Below, one piece after another: positions 22,931-35,021 of a stretch of 64,000 nucleotides of DNA. Every line of letters starts with the position of its first letter. The stretch's first letter is position 1. This DNA is from Primulina eburnea (taxonomy: Eukaryota; Streptophyta; Magnoliopsida; Lamiales; Gesneriaceae), in the NCBI RefSeq assembly GCF_022965805.1, contig NC_133108.1, forward strand, positions 18,736,056-18,800,055, given 5' to 3'. The position numbers and the translations under genes are program-made. The notes below the pieces were generated by a model. It saw only the letters and a list, made by a program, of their open reading frames with translations, searched no databases and was not told the origin of the DNA.

Positions 22931-25603
22931 CACACACACAAAAATTCACGTGAGAATTGAAAGTGAAGTGCACGACCGAAACCTTGGGACCTTGGCCAAG
23001 GGAGTTTTGACAATTTTTTTCTCCATAATTTTTCGAATTTCTTCCTCGTTCTTCCTTCCAACAAGGATCACCTGACTCTCTTGCATCCCAAAGTGAATTT
23101 TGGTGGGGTTTTGACAAGAAATTACAATAGAAAAAGAGTAGAAGTTGTCTTTCATTCGTCACCAATGTTCCACCGCTTCAACATTCGTATTTCGAGCGTT
23201 TTAAACTCAAAGGCAAATTTCTAAAGATTCGTTTTTTGCAACATTCAAATCATAATATTTGTGTTTTATGTTTTGAAGCATGAAATTTATATTGATCAAA
23301 TTATTTAACATTTTGGCGATTATTTTCAAATTTTTGACGTTTATACACATATATGAGACGTGTTATGAATTCTAAGGGATCGCTGCCAATACGAGGCATT
23401 TATGGATTGTAAAAAGTGTCGTTTAAGTGGTAAACCAAGGCTAGACTGTAGCAAAGGACGTGTATGGTTGAGGCTTGAAAGCTAGGGTTTTCCTTGCATG
23501 TTTTGGGATGTTTCCATCGGCTAAGTTTTAGTGTGCGAAGGGGCTGGTGCAGCTGGTAAAAGGCTGGTCCAATAGAGTCTGTGGGGTTGAGGAGGGTGGC
23601 TGGTGGTCTAGAAGTGGTCTGGTCCAAGGTGGCTCGAGGGTGGTTCGAGAGTTTTAGGTCCGCGGCTTAGTTTGAGAGAAATAGGTTCAAAAATGGCTAG
23701 GAAAAGAGATGGGGCTCAAACCGTGGTTCAAGGGGGTTGGTTTGTGGTTCACATGGGTATTTTAGGGATGAAAAGTTTAAAATTTTGAAAGAAAATATTA
23801 AGTTTTGAATTTATTCGGGTTCAAAGCGCTTATTGGTTTAGTTATAAAGTCATAAAATCAAAAGGCTCGGGTTTATGCCTCAGAAAAATATTTTAAGTCA
23901 TATTTAAGCTTATATGATGTTATGGGATAAGTTCGAGTCAAGAAAAATGAGAAAAAGTCAAAATCGAGAAGTTTGGAGTCCAGGGGTAAAATGGTCATTT
24001 TACGTTCCAAGTAGTTAGAAAGATCTGACAGTGTCCTGAAAAATCATAATATATGCTAAATGATATTTTGAAATTTTTATGATGAAAATATGATATTTTT
24101 ATGATATATGTAAATGTTGTATGATTTTCCTGACAAATTGTAGGACCGAGTGCTTACCGCTTTACCAAAAGCTATAGCTAGTCGTAATGGTGCAACTCAA
24201 ATATTTTAAACCTCACAGCAGCTCAAGCACCATGGTTCTACTGTTCTACCAAGCAGGGGCAATTATTGCACTCAACAATCTCCCTCCCTATAATTGCACT
24301 CCATGTAATCAATGGAAATCGAAAACATGGCCTTTGCTCTGATACAAATTGTAGGACCGAGCGCTTGCCGCTTTACCAAAACCTATAGCTGGTGGTAATG
24401 GTGGTAAGCACTCGGTCCTATACAAATGCTATTTAACGACTTTTGAAAAAAACCATGTTTTATAAATAAAAGGAAAATAAAAAAATTTGAAGGATGTGAA
24501 TTGACTATGATACAATGGATATGATTTAGGATATCGTGAGGGAAAATGCCCAAGATAGAGCCCATTTACGGGAGAAGGCCCCAGAGAGAGTCTGACGATC
24601 GTATTTCCATATTTGGCTACGGCCCAGTGACGATAGTTGTTGACGTGTTGCCCCCAGGTACTTGGTATATATAGACTGATCAATCGACCACATGATGACA
24701 TGATAAAGGATAATAAATTTCAAGAATCAAACTTCACCAAGAATGTTATACGATGATGAAAGGATTTATGATGTAATGATTTATATATGCTTATGAGTTT
24801 TTATGCTAGCTTATTTTGTTAAAAGATTTATTTTAAAACTGTATGTGTCTATATATATGTTATTAGTTATGTATGGTTATAACGTCCTAAGTCATTAAAC
24901 TCACTAGGTTTGGATGGTTGCAGGGGATGGTGATTTTGAGGGAGGTTCTGACGTTTGAATGGATCGGGCCCGACAGTACACTTCCGATAAAATTTTATTT
25001 TCCACATTAGCTTAATATTTATAGTTTTGAAGTAAAGATTATGAGAATTTTTTTTATTAGATATTATATTCTTTATTTTGAAGTCCGATTTTTGGATTAT
25101 TTTAAAAATTGACATACGATTTTGTAGTTGACGATTTATAGATCTTTATGTATTTGAGGTTTTTAAATATTAGTTTTTATGTTAAATGATCTTGATTACC
25201 TATAAAAAAATAATAATCTTATTTTAAAGTATAAAAAAGAATGGAAGTTTTAAAAAGAAATAAAAAATAAAGTGGAGTTAATCTCTTGACCAGAGTAGTT
25301 AAAGAGAACAAATGCACTGCCATATTTCAAAAAGTTTTGGGATGCATTTATGTGATGGGGACGCAAAAGAGTTGTCAGACCCCTAGAAAAAATGAGTGGA
25401 TGGGAAAGCGAAGACCGCCCTTGAGTTGGCCCCGGAAGAAAGTATAATAGCCCTTTTGAGGAAGGTCGGGTCGATCGCTTGATGGGATACTGAGAAGGAA
25501 TGGAGCCAGGTTCCCGACGATCAGCCTTGGCCCCAAGCAGGGTGATGAAACTCTGGTCTGGAACCAAGGGTGTGTCACTTTGGAATTTGGAATAAGTTGG
25601 GAT
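22931..25603. other. AT-rich LTR-like or intergenic DNA around element C, gene-free
   Basis: This continues the sequence at 13568-14420 interrupted by C. Segments such as GGGTAAAATGGTCATTTTACG (about 23985) and GTTGCAGGGGATGGTGATTTTGAGG (about 24917) recall long gypsy LTRs, so a decayed solo LTR is the best guess. Positions 25360-25600 are GC-richer and unassigned. A TRIM-like element lies at 24139-24403. Short open frames show no recognisable domain. Confidence 0.45.
24139..24403 (-). mobile_element. TRIM-like miniature LTR element
   Basis: The left terminal repeat 24139-24277 runs TGTAGGACCGAG...CTCAACA. It is followed by ATCTCCCTCCC, a polypurine tract on the minus strand, then by GCTCTGATACAA (24336-24347), a near-match to the tRNA-iMet primer site on the minus strand. 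A second, truncated repeat starts TGTAGGACCGAGCGCTTG at 24350. The interior is only about 70 bp and has no coding capacity, as in terminal-repeat retrotransposons in miniature. Just beyond, GGTAAGCACTCGGTCCTATA (24402-24421) is an inverted copy of the terminal 20 bases. Confidence 0.7.
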
Positions 25604-25608
25604 GCTAG
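25604..25608. repeat. Target-site duplication of element D, left copy (GCTAG)
   Basis: GCTAG precedes the left LTR terminus TGTTGGATCTC and recurs at 38385-38389 after the right terminus CTCTAACA. Confidence 0.9.
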
Positions 25609-28098
25609 TGTTGGATCTCAGTTTTCTCGTGCCCAAAACGCAGCGGAAGTTTAAAATTTTTATTTTATTTTGACAATCAAAATATATTTGTTTGAGCACT
25701 CGTATGGTTTTATGAATAAATATTCATAGGGCGTTAGAATATTATACTTTTGGTGAATTAATCACACGGCTCCAATTATTCCGGGTTTAGCGGAATAGCT
25801 CTTGATGAAATCCCTACGAACTTTCTTCAAAAGCTCCTTTGTTTATTCTTCTAATCAGGTCCACGACTAGATCGTTTGATCTTCTTCCAAATTGCACTAG
25901 TAAATTTGGAAGAAGTTTTAACGTTGGAGAGAAAAATAAGAGAGACGGCTCAAACCTAAAGGAAGTTCAAAGTGGCCGAAATTTTGAGGCTTTGTAGAGG
26001 GATTTTTCGAAAATCACGAGTCTGTATGGAGGCTAGAGTTAAGTCTCCTACTTAAATAAAACCTCCATAACCCTAATTACCATAATATAATAGTTGGGCC
26101 TATTTAATTAACATTAATAGGCTTGGTAAAATAATTAGACTGATCCAACTAGTTTAATTAATTAATCATAGTCCAATAAACTTTAATTAATTAATATGTT
26201 AGACTTGTACTCCTACAAGCCCATTTAAATATACTTCTCACTATATTTAATTTAATATTTATTAAATTCAACTTTTGAGTTTAATAAATTAAATCAATTA
26301 TAAATTCAACTCCTTGAATTTTATCACCTCCAAAATTAAATATTTAATAAACTCAACATTTTAATTTAACAAATTAAATTATAAAATTTTATAAATTTAT
26401 CTCCTCGAATTTATTCTCTCAAAATTTAATTATCATAAATTCAACTTTTTTAATTTACTATAATATTGTATAAATTCAACTTTTTGAATTTATTCTCTCA
26501 ACGTGAACGTGTGACCCTCAATGGTTCAGGGATACAGCTAGCCGTGAGTTCACAACTCCTTGTGATTCAGAATAAAAATTATTCTTATTCGGGCTTACCC
26601 TAGTTGGCCCCATTCTTTTCATCAAAACCTTGATCAAAAATGTCAGAACACATTTCTGATTGCACCCATCGGATCATGGTAAGAGCGTCTAGTAGCATCG
26701 CCCCATGATCCCCTAGGTATCACTGATACTGCCTACAATAACCAGTCGATTATGATCAACTTTCAGTACGGTCCCTTCATCTCATATATCCCGATCGAAT
26801 CTGCAACCATTGGTTCATCGAGGGTTTCATATTAATTCGATAACTATGTGTGACATATAATAGTGGCATCATGCGTACTATTGGAGAATTCCTTCTCCAA
26901 CAAACATATCATACTCTAGACAGAGATTCCATGCACTATTATTACATCAGATCACATAGGATATCCGCACTCATAGGCGAGCGGTGAATCCCCGACTACA
27001 ATGCACTGGCTCCTATATGTAGGGATGTAAACGAACCAAACCGTTCATGAGCTATTCGAAGCTCGATTCGATAAAAGCTCGTTGAATAAGGCTCGTTAAG
27101 ATAAACAAACCAAACTCAAACTTTACAGTATTCGGCTCGTTAGCTCGTGAACATGTTCGTTGGTAAGTTCATAAGTAATCTTTTAAATGAAAAAATAATA
27201 GTTTTGATATTTGATTTATTTATTGTGCATATTATTTATGAAATATATAGGAAAATCTATTAAATTTATTTATTATAATAAATTTACAAATTTTAATAAG
27301 AATAATATATTTTTCTTTAAATATATAATTTACTTTTTAATTAATTAATAAAAATTTAAATGTATAATTCATATTTATTAAGCTTGTTTAAGCTCGATAA
27401 AAGTTTGAATAAGCTCGTGAACCATGCATATATTCATTAAATAAAGCTCGAGCTCGGCTCGATTATGAACGAACCAAGCTCAAACATTCAAGAGTTCGGC
27501 TCGGCTCGGCTCGACTTGATTACATCCTTACCTATATGTGTCGCAACTGTACCCAACCTCGCTACCTGATGACTCTCCTGGAGCCGGTAAACGAGTCAAA
27601 ACACAGCCCTAGCATATATAGTCTCAGTGTTGTCCCGGATCGTAAGGACTAATGGTGTACAATCATAACCACGGACTTATCCTCTCGATGAAGGATAACT
27701 ACTTGGAATGTACGAGGGAGGGTTGTTCGGTATAATCATCATATGACTACCCATCTGCATGTTTGGACATCTCCATGCCCTTACCAAGAAACGCAGTACA
27801 CAATATCACAGATGATAGTCTCGAGCTCAAGCGACCTTTATCCCTGTTTTAGGCAGCTGAATCGACTAGGAACGAATTTAAAATATGCAGTGTTTACAAA
27901 TGAGTTTCAACATCGAATTACGATTCATTTGTATTAAAGCAAAATCAAGGACTTTATCTATGCTGCTTGCATGGGTATACAGATAAAGTATAATGAAACA
28001 AAAAAAAAATAAATTATATTAAAATAAAGATTGTTTATTACACTTGAGTCAATAAATTCCCCAGCCAACAGTTGGCTGACAGGGCATCTTCTCTAACA
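25609..28098 (-). mobile_element. 3' LTR of element D, interrupted by a MITE
   Basis: The AT-rich U5-side half is followed by well-conserved GC-moderate blocks (about 26505-27010 and 27531-27880) shared with the other D-family LTRs in this window. The 511-bp MITE 27020-27530 splits the block CTCCTATATG/TGTCGCAACTG that is continuous in the sister LTR at about 34727-34750. Confidence 0.9.
27020..27530. mobile_element. hAT-type non-autonomous element (MITE)
   Basis: Terminal inverted repeats TAGGGATGTAA and TTACATCCTTA are flanked by a perfect 8-bp duplication CCTATATG (27012-27019 and 27531-27538), the TSD length of hAT transposons. The 511-bp interior is AT-rich with subterminal GCTCG repeats (CGAAGCTCG, GGCTCGTTAGCTCG, AGCTCGAGCTCGGCTCG) and has no transposase. 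The sister LTR of D keeps the empty site. Confidence 0.93.
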
Positions 28099-28111
28099 AT
28101 CTCCCACTTGC
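28099..28111 (-). other. Polypurine tract of element D
   Basis: ATCTCCCACTTGC on the plus strand reads GCAAGTGGGAGAT on the coding strand, abutting the LTR. Confidence 0.85.
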
Positions 28112-28112
28112 C

Positions 28113-28910
28113 CTAGAGCCAACTACCCATAAAATTTAATCTAATTGCTTCGAGATGCTTTTCAAGCAATGGTCCTGGCAAGGGCTTTGTAAGTGGATCA
28201 GCAACATTATCTGCAGAGGAGACTCTTTTGACTGATATATTTCCTCTTCCCACAATCTCCCGGATGATGTGGAACTTCCTCGGTATATATTTGGATCTTT
28301 GATGAGACCTTGGTTCATTTGCTTGTGCAACGACACCAGAGTTGTCGCAGTACACCGGGACTGGATCAACTCCATTAGGAATAACGCCCAACTCTTGGAC
28401 AAAATTCATAATCCAAACTGCCTCTTTGGCTGCAACAGATGCAACAATGTATTCAGCTTCAGTGGTGGAATCCGCAATGGTGTCTTTCTTGGAACATTTC
28501 CAAGAGACAACTGCACCATTAAGCATGAATACAAAGCCAAAGGTCGATTTCGAATCATCTACGTCACATTGTGAGCTATAATCAGTGTAACCTTCCAATT
28601 TCAATTCTCCACCCCCATAGACCATGAACAAGTTCTTAGCCCTTCTCCAGTACTTAATAATATCTTCCACGACCTTCCAATGCATTGGACCAGGGTTCGC
28701 CTGATATCTGCTTTTAACACACACAGCGTAAGCAGCATCAGGACGCGTCGATATCATACCATACATGATACTACCAATGGCTGACGCATATGGAATATGT
28801 GTCATCATCTCTATCTCTTCATCTATTTTGGGACACAGAGCCTTAGATAGAGTAATAACATGACACATTGGTAAGTATCCTCTCTTTGAATCTTCTATAT
28901 AGAATTGCAA
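28113..28910 (-). pseudogene. pol: Copia RNase H / RT C-terminal fragment of element D
   Basis: A 265-codon open stretch shows the copia RT thumb and RNase H: SAIGSIMYGMISTRPD, GGELKLEGYTDYSSQ, DSKSTFGFVFMLNGAVVSW, STTEAEYIVAS, VPVYCDNSGVVAQANEPRSH, and the C-terminus NVADPLTKPLPGPLLEKH. It is an internal part of pol rather than a gene with its own start. Upstream the frame breaks. Several otherwise conserved positions are changed (EESFVLR, YWRRAKN), in keeping with old decay. Confidence 0.88.
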
Positions 28911-29690
28911 CCGAATGGTAACGATATAAGTGGCTTGGGTGAGTCCCAGTATCCTCTTTGATCAATCTCTATAGATTTGTATTCTCAATACAAAAGATTC
29001 TTCACTCATATCTTTCATGGAGAATTTACTTGCGAACCATACTTTAGTTGATTGCAGTAATCCTACATCATTCCCAATGAGCAGTATATCATCAACATAA
29101 AGTATTAGGAATGTCACTTCACTCCAACTAACTTTCTTGTACACGCATGGTTCCTCAGGATTTTAGCGAAACCAAACTCTTTGATAGTGCTATCAAATCT
29201 GAGGTTGCAACTCCTTGACGCCTGCTTGAGACTATATATTAATCTCTGAAGTTTTCATACCTTATGCTCACTTTCTACTGATGTGTATCTCTCAGGTTGA
29301 GACATATAAATTTCTTCTTTGATGTCTCCATTGAGGAATGCAGTCTCTACATCCATTTGTCATATCTCATAGTCATACCATACTGCTATGGCTAGTAGTA
29401 TTCTAATGGACTTAAACATAGCAACTGGTGAAAAAGTGTCCTCATAGTCAACTCATTGCCTTTGAGTATAACCTTTTGCAACTAGTCTTGCTTTGAAGGT
29501 CACTACCTTCCCATCTGCCCCAAGCTTTCTTTTGTAGATCCATTTGCATCTTATGAGAACGATTCTATCAGGTGGATCCACTAATGTCCATACTTGGTTT
29601 GAATAGATAGAGTCCATTTCTGAGTACATGGCTTCAAGCCATTTGGTTGAATCAGTATCAGATATTGTTTCTTTGAAATTCATTGGATCA
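28911..29690 (-). pseudogene. pol: Decayed copia reverse transcriptase of element D
   Basis: RT pieces lie in several frames. FLILYVDDILLIGND (29075-29120) contains the catalytic YVDD, and upstream 29453-29683 reads VWTLVDPPDRIVLIRCKWIYKRKLG and [12 protein letters not shown]. Frameshifts and stops separate the pieces, so no active enzyme is possible. Confidence 0.85.
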
Positions 29691-30608
29691 CATCCAACAC
29701 AAGACTCATCATGGCCTTGTTCATGAAGAAGCGTATATCTTGCAGGTGGTCTATTAACCCTATCAGGCCTTCTAGGAACTTGTACTTCAACTATTTGTTA
29801 TTAGGAATGGGTTCAACTTCTATAGTTGAGGAAGTATCTTGAATTTTTTCAAGTTCTATCATCTTGCCTTTTCTATCTAATAGAAATTCCCTTTTCAAAA
29901 AGGTGGCATTTCTTGAACAAACACTTTTGCTTCATTAGGATGATAGAAATAAGTTCCAACAGAATTCTTTGAATATCCTACAAAGTAGCACAAAGAGGAT
30001 CGACTATCCAATTTGTCTCTCATTGTCTGCTTTATGTAAGCAAGACATCCTCATATTCTCATGTAATAATATTTGAGAGTTTTTCCCATCCATATCTCAT
30101 ATGGTGTTTTATCCACAGTTTTAGTATGGACATTATTCAACAATATTGTCACAGTTTCAAGCGTAAAGCCCCAAAACATTGCAAGCAATTCAGTGAATCC
30201 CATCATGGATCAAACCATGTCCATCAGGGTTCGATTACGACGTTTAGAAACACCATTCAATTGTGGTGTTGCTGGTGGAGTCCACTGTGAGAGAATCTCA
30301 TTCTCTCTTAGATAACCCAAAAATTTAGCACTTAATTATTCTCCACCTCGATCAGATCTAAGTGCTTTAATACTTCTTTCTAGCTGATTTGTTACTTCAA
30401 ATATGAATTCTTTGAACTTTTCAAATGTTTCATATTTGTGTCTCATCAAATAAACATACACATACCTCAAATGGTCATTACTAAAGGTAATGAAGTAGGA
30501 TTGCTCATATTTTGTGCTGACACTTAGCGGGCCACAAATGTCTGTCTTGATCAAATCCAGTAGACCATGGGCACGTTCCACGTTTCCATCGAATGGAGTC
30601 TTAGTCAT
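29691..30608 (-). pseudogene. pol: Decayed copia integrase of element D
   Basis: Positions 30336-30608 read MTKTPFDGNVERAHGLLDLI, TDICGPLS and ALRSDRGGE, the start and middle of the copia integrase core. Positions 29691-30335 hold the rest of the core and the linker to RT, with many stops. Confidence 0.8.
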
Positions 30609-31560
30609 TTTTTCCTTTTAGACAGGACTTACAAGCAGGTAGAGAATTTATTTCTGAAAAGTCAACATACCTTCTCCCACTAGCTCGTGCATCCTTCTTT
30701 TGGAAATATGACCTAGTCTAGCGTGCCATATTTGTGCGGATTTGGATCATCTAATTTTCTTTTGTTTGTTGTTGAAATCCAATTTACTTTAAACATTCAC
30801 TTATCATTTCCAAAACTTTTTTGGCCCAGATAATTTCTTATATCCATTCATCTTGCAGTGAAACAAATATGTTCTTACTTATCGGGCTTTGTGGGCTCTT
30901 TAAGTGTTCTTCGGAGTTTGCCTCTTATTGGGTTTGTTTTTCCTTGTGAGCGGCAGAACATTTCTTTCCCTATCTTGTGGGCCATTTTTCGTTCCTAACA
31001 AGAAGCCCAACTAGGAAACATCATTTTCCTATTTTATTGTAGCTTCATAAGTCATAAGCATGTTGACTAGCTCTTCAAGGCTATCATCAATCTTATTCAA
31101 ATTGAAGTTAACCATAAACCCCTCAAATGAGAAAGATAATGACAACAAATTGATGTCATGAAGTAACTCGTTAGGAATCACCTATTCCAGGCTCACCACT
31201 TTCTCATTAAACCCAATCATATGTACACCACGCTCATGGGCCATATGCCCATCTTTCATTTGTGTAGTCATGAGCTTTTAAAAGTGATGTGCATCACTGT
31301 ACGAGTTTCATGCACCATGCAACTCTTGCATGTGTATTCAAATGTCAGTAGCATTAGACATTTCCTCAAACTATCCCTACAATTCATTTGACATAGAAGC
31401 AAGCACATTACACTTTAACTTGCACACTATGGTCCCACCATCTTGCATGATTTGTCAATTCAGCACGACTGATATTAGTGCGCATGTCATTTTCTCCGAA
31501 TTTAGAACAATTTTCCAACCAGTAATGAAAATTAGATTCGGTTAGCTTGTTAATAACAAA
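30609..31560 (-). pseudogene. gag: Decayed copia GAG-pre-integrase, protease and gag of element D
   Basis: Sequence just upstream (minus sense) of the integrase should hold the zinc-binding pre-integrase domain, protease and gag. Only short recognisable traces remain (around 30620-30740 and 31330-31560), without a usable frame. The assignment is mainly positional. Confidence 0.55.
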
Positions 31561-33272
31561 TATGGATTACGTGACGAAATCGAAAATATACTGATATGGA
31601 AACAGAATAATGGTTGTTATTATTTTAAAATATTTTAAGATATAAAATATAGATTTTTATTTTATAAATTCTCTCCCACTATTTTGACATTTTCGCCACC
31701 CTCTGATGAAAAGGGGAAATCGTATTTCCTTATTGGGCATGTAGAGTCCAATTAGCTAATTTAAATCCCGAATAATATCAGCAAATTATAATTTCTAAAA
31801 GGTAGAATCTAATTGCATCCCTATGCAACCTCCGCGTGTTTTGCCTCACATTTAATAAGGACCCAATAATATGACGCCGTTTATTTTCGCGTGTCAAACC
31901 GACCCATCAATATTGAATTGTAGTGGACGGTCGCCATGAGTTCCCCCAATAATATAAGCCGAATTCGTGGGAGTTCCACTCAATTCACATCATATTTCCG
32001 GTGGAAGTCACAGCTTTCCGGCGTGCAAGGAAAAATTAAACTCTTTTAATTTTTACTTTTACGGTTTGATATAAATTTTGAATCATATTCAAAATGAGGG
32101 ATTTTAATTTTAAAATTGTCTAATCTTTTTAATTTTAAAATCACGTGCCACGAGTTTATATGTTTGCCGGATTCATGCAACTATATTATTTAATAATATA
32201 CATACATGCATTCTACTATATATTGCATATATCATAATATGACATTCAACAATAAATAAAGATGATCGATCGCCAACACTATTAGATCCATGTGAGTAAA
32301 CATGGATCCAGGTCCAAAACCTAGGTGAATGCAGGGATCCAAATGCAACTATTACAAGTGCTTCCAATATTTTACATATCTTCATCTTGAGCATCGGGTC
32401 CACCATCTTCCAGTCTTGATCTCTCACTATTTCTAATAATTACATTTAAATAGCCATGACACATAAGAGATACATCTCATGGGGGTGGGAACATGCCATA
32501 AACCAGGCCACTTTAATAATATCAAATATTAACAAAACGAATAAAACAGTAAAATATCATAACATACACCTAATACATTGGTCAAGGCTCTCGATCATAC
32601 TTCAAGCATTTAATATCAAATATTAATATCAATTTAATTAATTGATAAATCATATATCTAATAATTTTATCACTAACCACCACAATTATTAAAGAATTTA
32701 ATAAATTAAATAAACACCTTTATTTAATTTCCAATTAAATCAATAATAATTGATTTCTTGTAAAACTCAATTTTATCATAAATAATTAAAATCATATTCT
32801 AATTATTTATTTACAAGAAAATTAATTTTCCAAAAGAAAAATTGAACCAATTTTCAAAAATATCAATTTTGCCCAAAAATTTGAAAAATCAGAAAATTGC
32901 ACATAGGCCCAAACAATTCAAGCCCATCATCCAGCACTGATCCCGAGACACTCCCGGGAAGCCGCCCGCCTGCTGCAGTTACGTTTCAAGCAGTCACAGC
33001 AACCCTGTGCGCGCAATGCGGCAGCACGCCGTGCGCGCAGCGTGTCGACGTTCCGCACGCCGCACGCGCGGTGCGCAGGGTGCGGCGCGTGCAGCCCTGA
33101 GCAGGGGATCTACCTGGAACAGTTCCGGGCATATCCGAATATTTTATTTTATTTTTTAAAATTTCTTGAAAAAATAATTTTTATGGTGCTACAATTTAAT
33201 GGAAAAATTTTCTTGTGTGGTTAGAAACAAATTATTCAATATCAAAAACCATACAATTTAGAAAAAACCTTG
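31561..33272 (-). other. Non-coding leader of element D
   Basis: About 1.7 kb between the primer binding site and the first gag traces. It is AT-rich except for a CG-rich island at 32930-33110 full of GCGC words (TGCGCGCAATGCGGCAGCACG and similar). No gene is supported. Confidence 0.5.
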
Positions 33273-33284
33273 GCTCTGATACCA
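33273..33284 (-). other. Primer binding site of element D
   Basis: GCTCTGATACCA on the plus strand is TGGTATCAGAGC in the coding sense, one base from the LTR start at 33286. Confidence 0.9.
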
Positions 33285-35021
33285 CTGTTGGATGGAATCT
33301 CGGTTTTCTCGTGCCCAAAACGCAGCATAAGTTTGAAATTTTTATTTTGTTTTGACAATCAAAATATATATGTTTGAGAACTCATCTGGTTTTATGAATA
33401 AATATTCATAGGGCGTTAAAATATAATACCTTTGGTGAATTAATCACACGGCTCCAACTATTCCGAGTCTAGCGGAATAGCTCTTGATGAAATCCCTACG
33501 AACTTTCTTCAAAAGCTCCTTTGTTTATTCTTTTAATCAGGTCCACGAATAGATCGTTTGATCCTCTTCCAAATTGCACCAGTAAATTTGGAAGAAGTTT
33601 TAACGTTGGAAAGAAAAATAAGAGAGACAGCTCGGCCCTAAAGGAAATTCAAGGTGGCCGAAATTTTGAGGCTTGGTAGAGGGATTTTTCAAAAATCACA
33701 AGTGTGTATGGAGGCTAGAGTTAAGTCTCCTACTTAAATAAAACCCCCATAACCCTAATTACAACAGTATAATAATTGGGCCTATTAAATTAACATTAAT
33801 GTGCTTGGTAAATTAATTAGACTGATCCAACTAGTTTAATTAATTAATCAAAGTCCATTAAACTTTAATTATTTAGTATGTTAGGCTTATACTCCTACAA
33901 GCCCATTTAAATATACTTCCCACTATATTTAATTTAATATATATTAAATTCAAATTTTGAGTTTAATAAATTAAATCCATTATAAATTCAACATTTGAAT
34001 TTATTATAAATTCAACTCCATGAATTTTATCACCTCCAAAATTTAATATTTAATAAACTCAATCTTTGAGTTTAACAAATTATCAAATTTTATAAATACA
34101 ACTCCTTGATTTTATTTTCTAAAAATTTAATTATCATAAATTCAAATTTTTGAATTTACTATAATAATGTATAAATTCAAATTCTTGAATTTATTCTATC
34201 AACGTGAACAAATGATCAAGTGCTTGTGTGACCCTCAATGGTTCAGAGATACAGCTAGCCGTTGGTTCACAACTCCTTGTGATTCAGAATAAAATTTATT
34301 CTTATTCGGGCTTACCGTAGTTAGCCACATTTTTTCATCAACACCTTGATCAAGAATGTCAGAACACATTTCTGATTGCACCCATCGGATCATGGTAAGA
34401 GCGTCTAGTAGCATCGCCCCATGATCCCCAAGGTATCACTGATAGTGGCTACAAGAACCAGTCGATTATGATTAACATACAATAACGTCCCTTCATTTCA
34501 TATATCTCCATCGAATCTGCAATCATTGGTTCATCGAGGGTTGCATATTAATTCGATAACTATGTGACACATATAATAGTGGCATCACGCGTACTATTGG
34601 AGAACTCCTTCTCCAACATACATCTCATACTCTGGCCAGAGATTCCATGCACTACTATTACATCAGATTACATAGGATATCCGCACCCGTAGGTGAGCGG
34701 TGAATCCTCGACTACAATGCACTGGCTCCTATATGTGTCGCAACTGTACCCAACCTCGCCACCTGATGACTCTCCTGGAGCCGGTAAACGAGTCAAAGCA
34801 CAGCCCTAGCATATAGAGTCTCAGTGTTGTCCCGGGTCGTAAGGATTAATGGTGTACAATCATAACCACGAACTTATCCTCTCGATGAATGATAACCACT
34901 TGGAAAGTGCAAGGGAGGGTTGTTCGGTATAATCATCATATGACTGTCCATCTAAATGTTTGGACATCTCCTTGCCCTTACCAAGAAACACATTACACAA
35001 CATCACAAATGCTAGTCTCGA

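Noticed and set aside
25250..25699. 149-codon minus-strand frame
   Set aside because: It crosses the left terminus of element D, so its first part is LTR sequence; the rest has no recognisable domain.
32930..33110. GC-rich stretch as a host gene exon or CpG island
   Set aside because: Lies within the leader of copia element D and its short frame has no recognisable domain.
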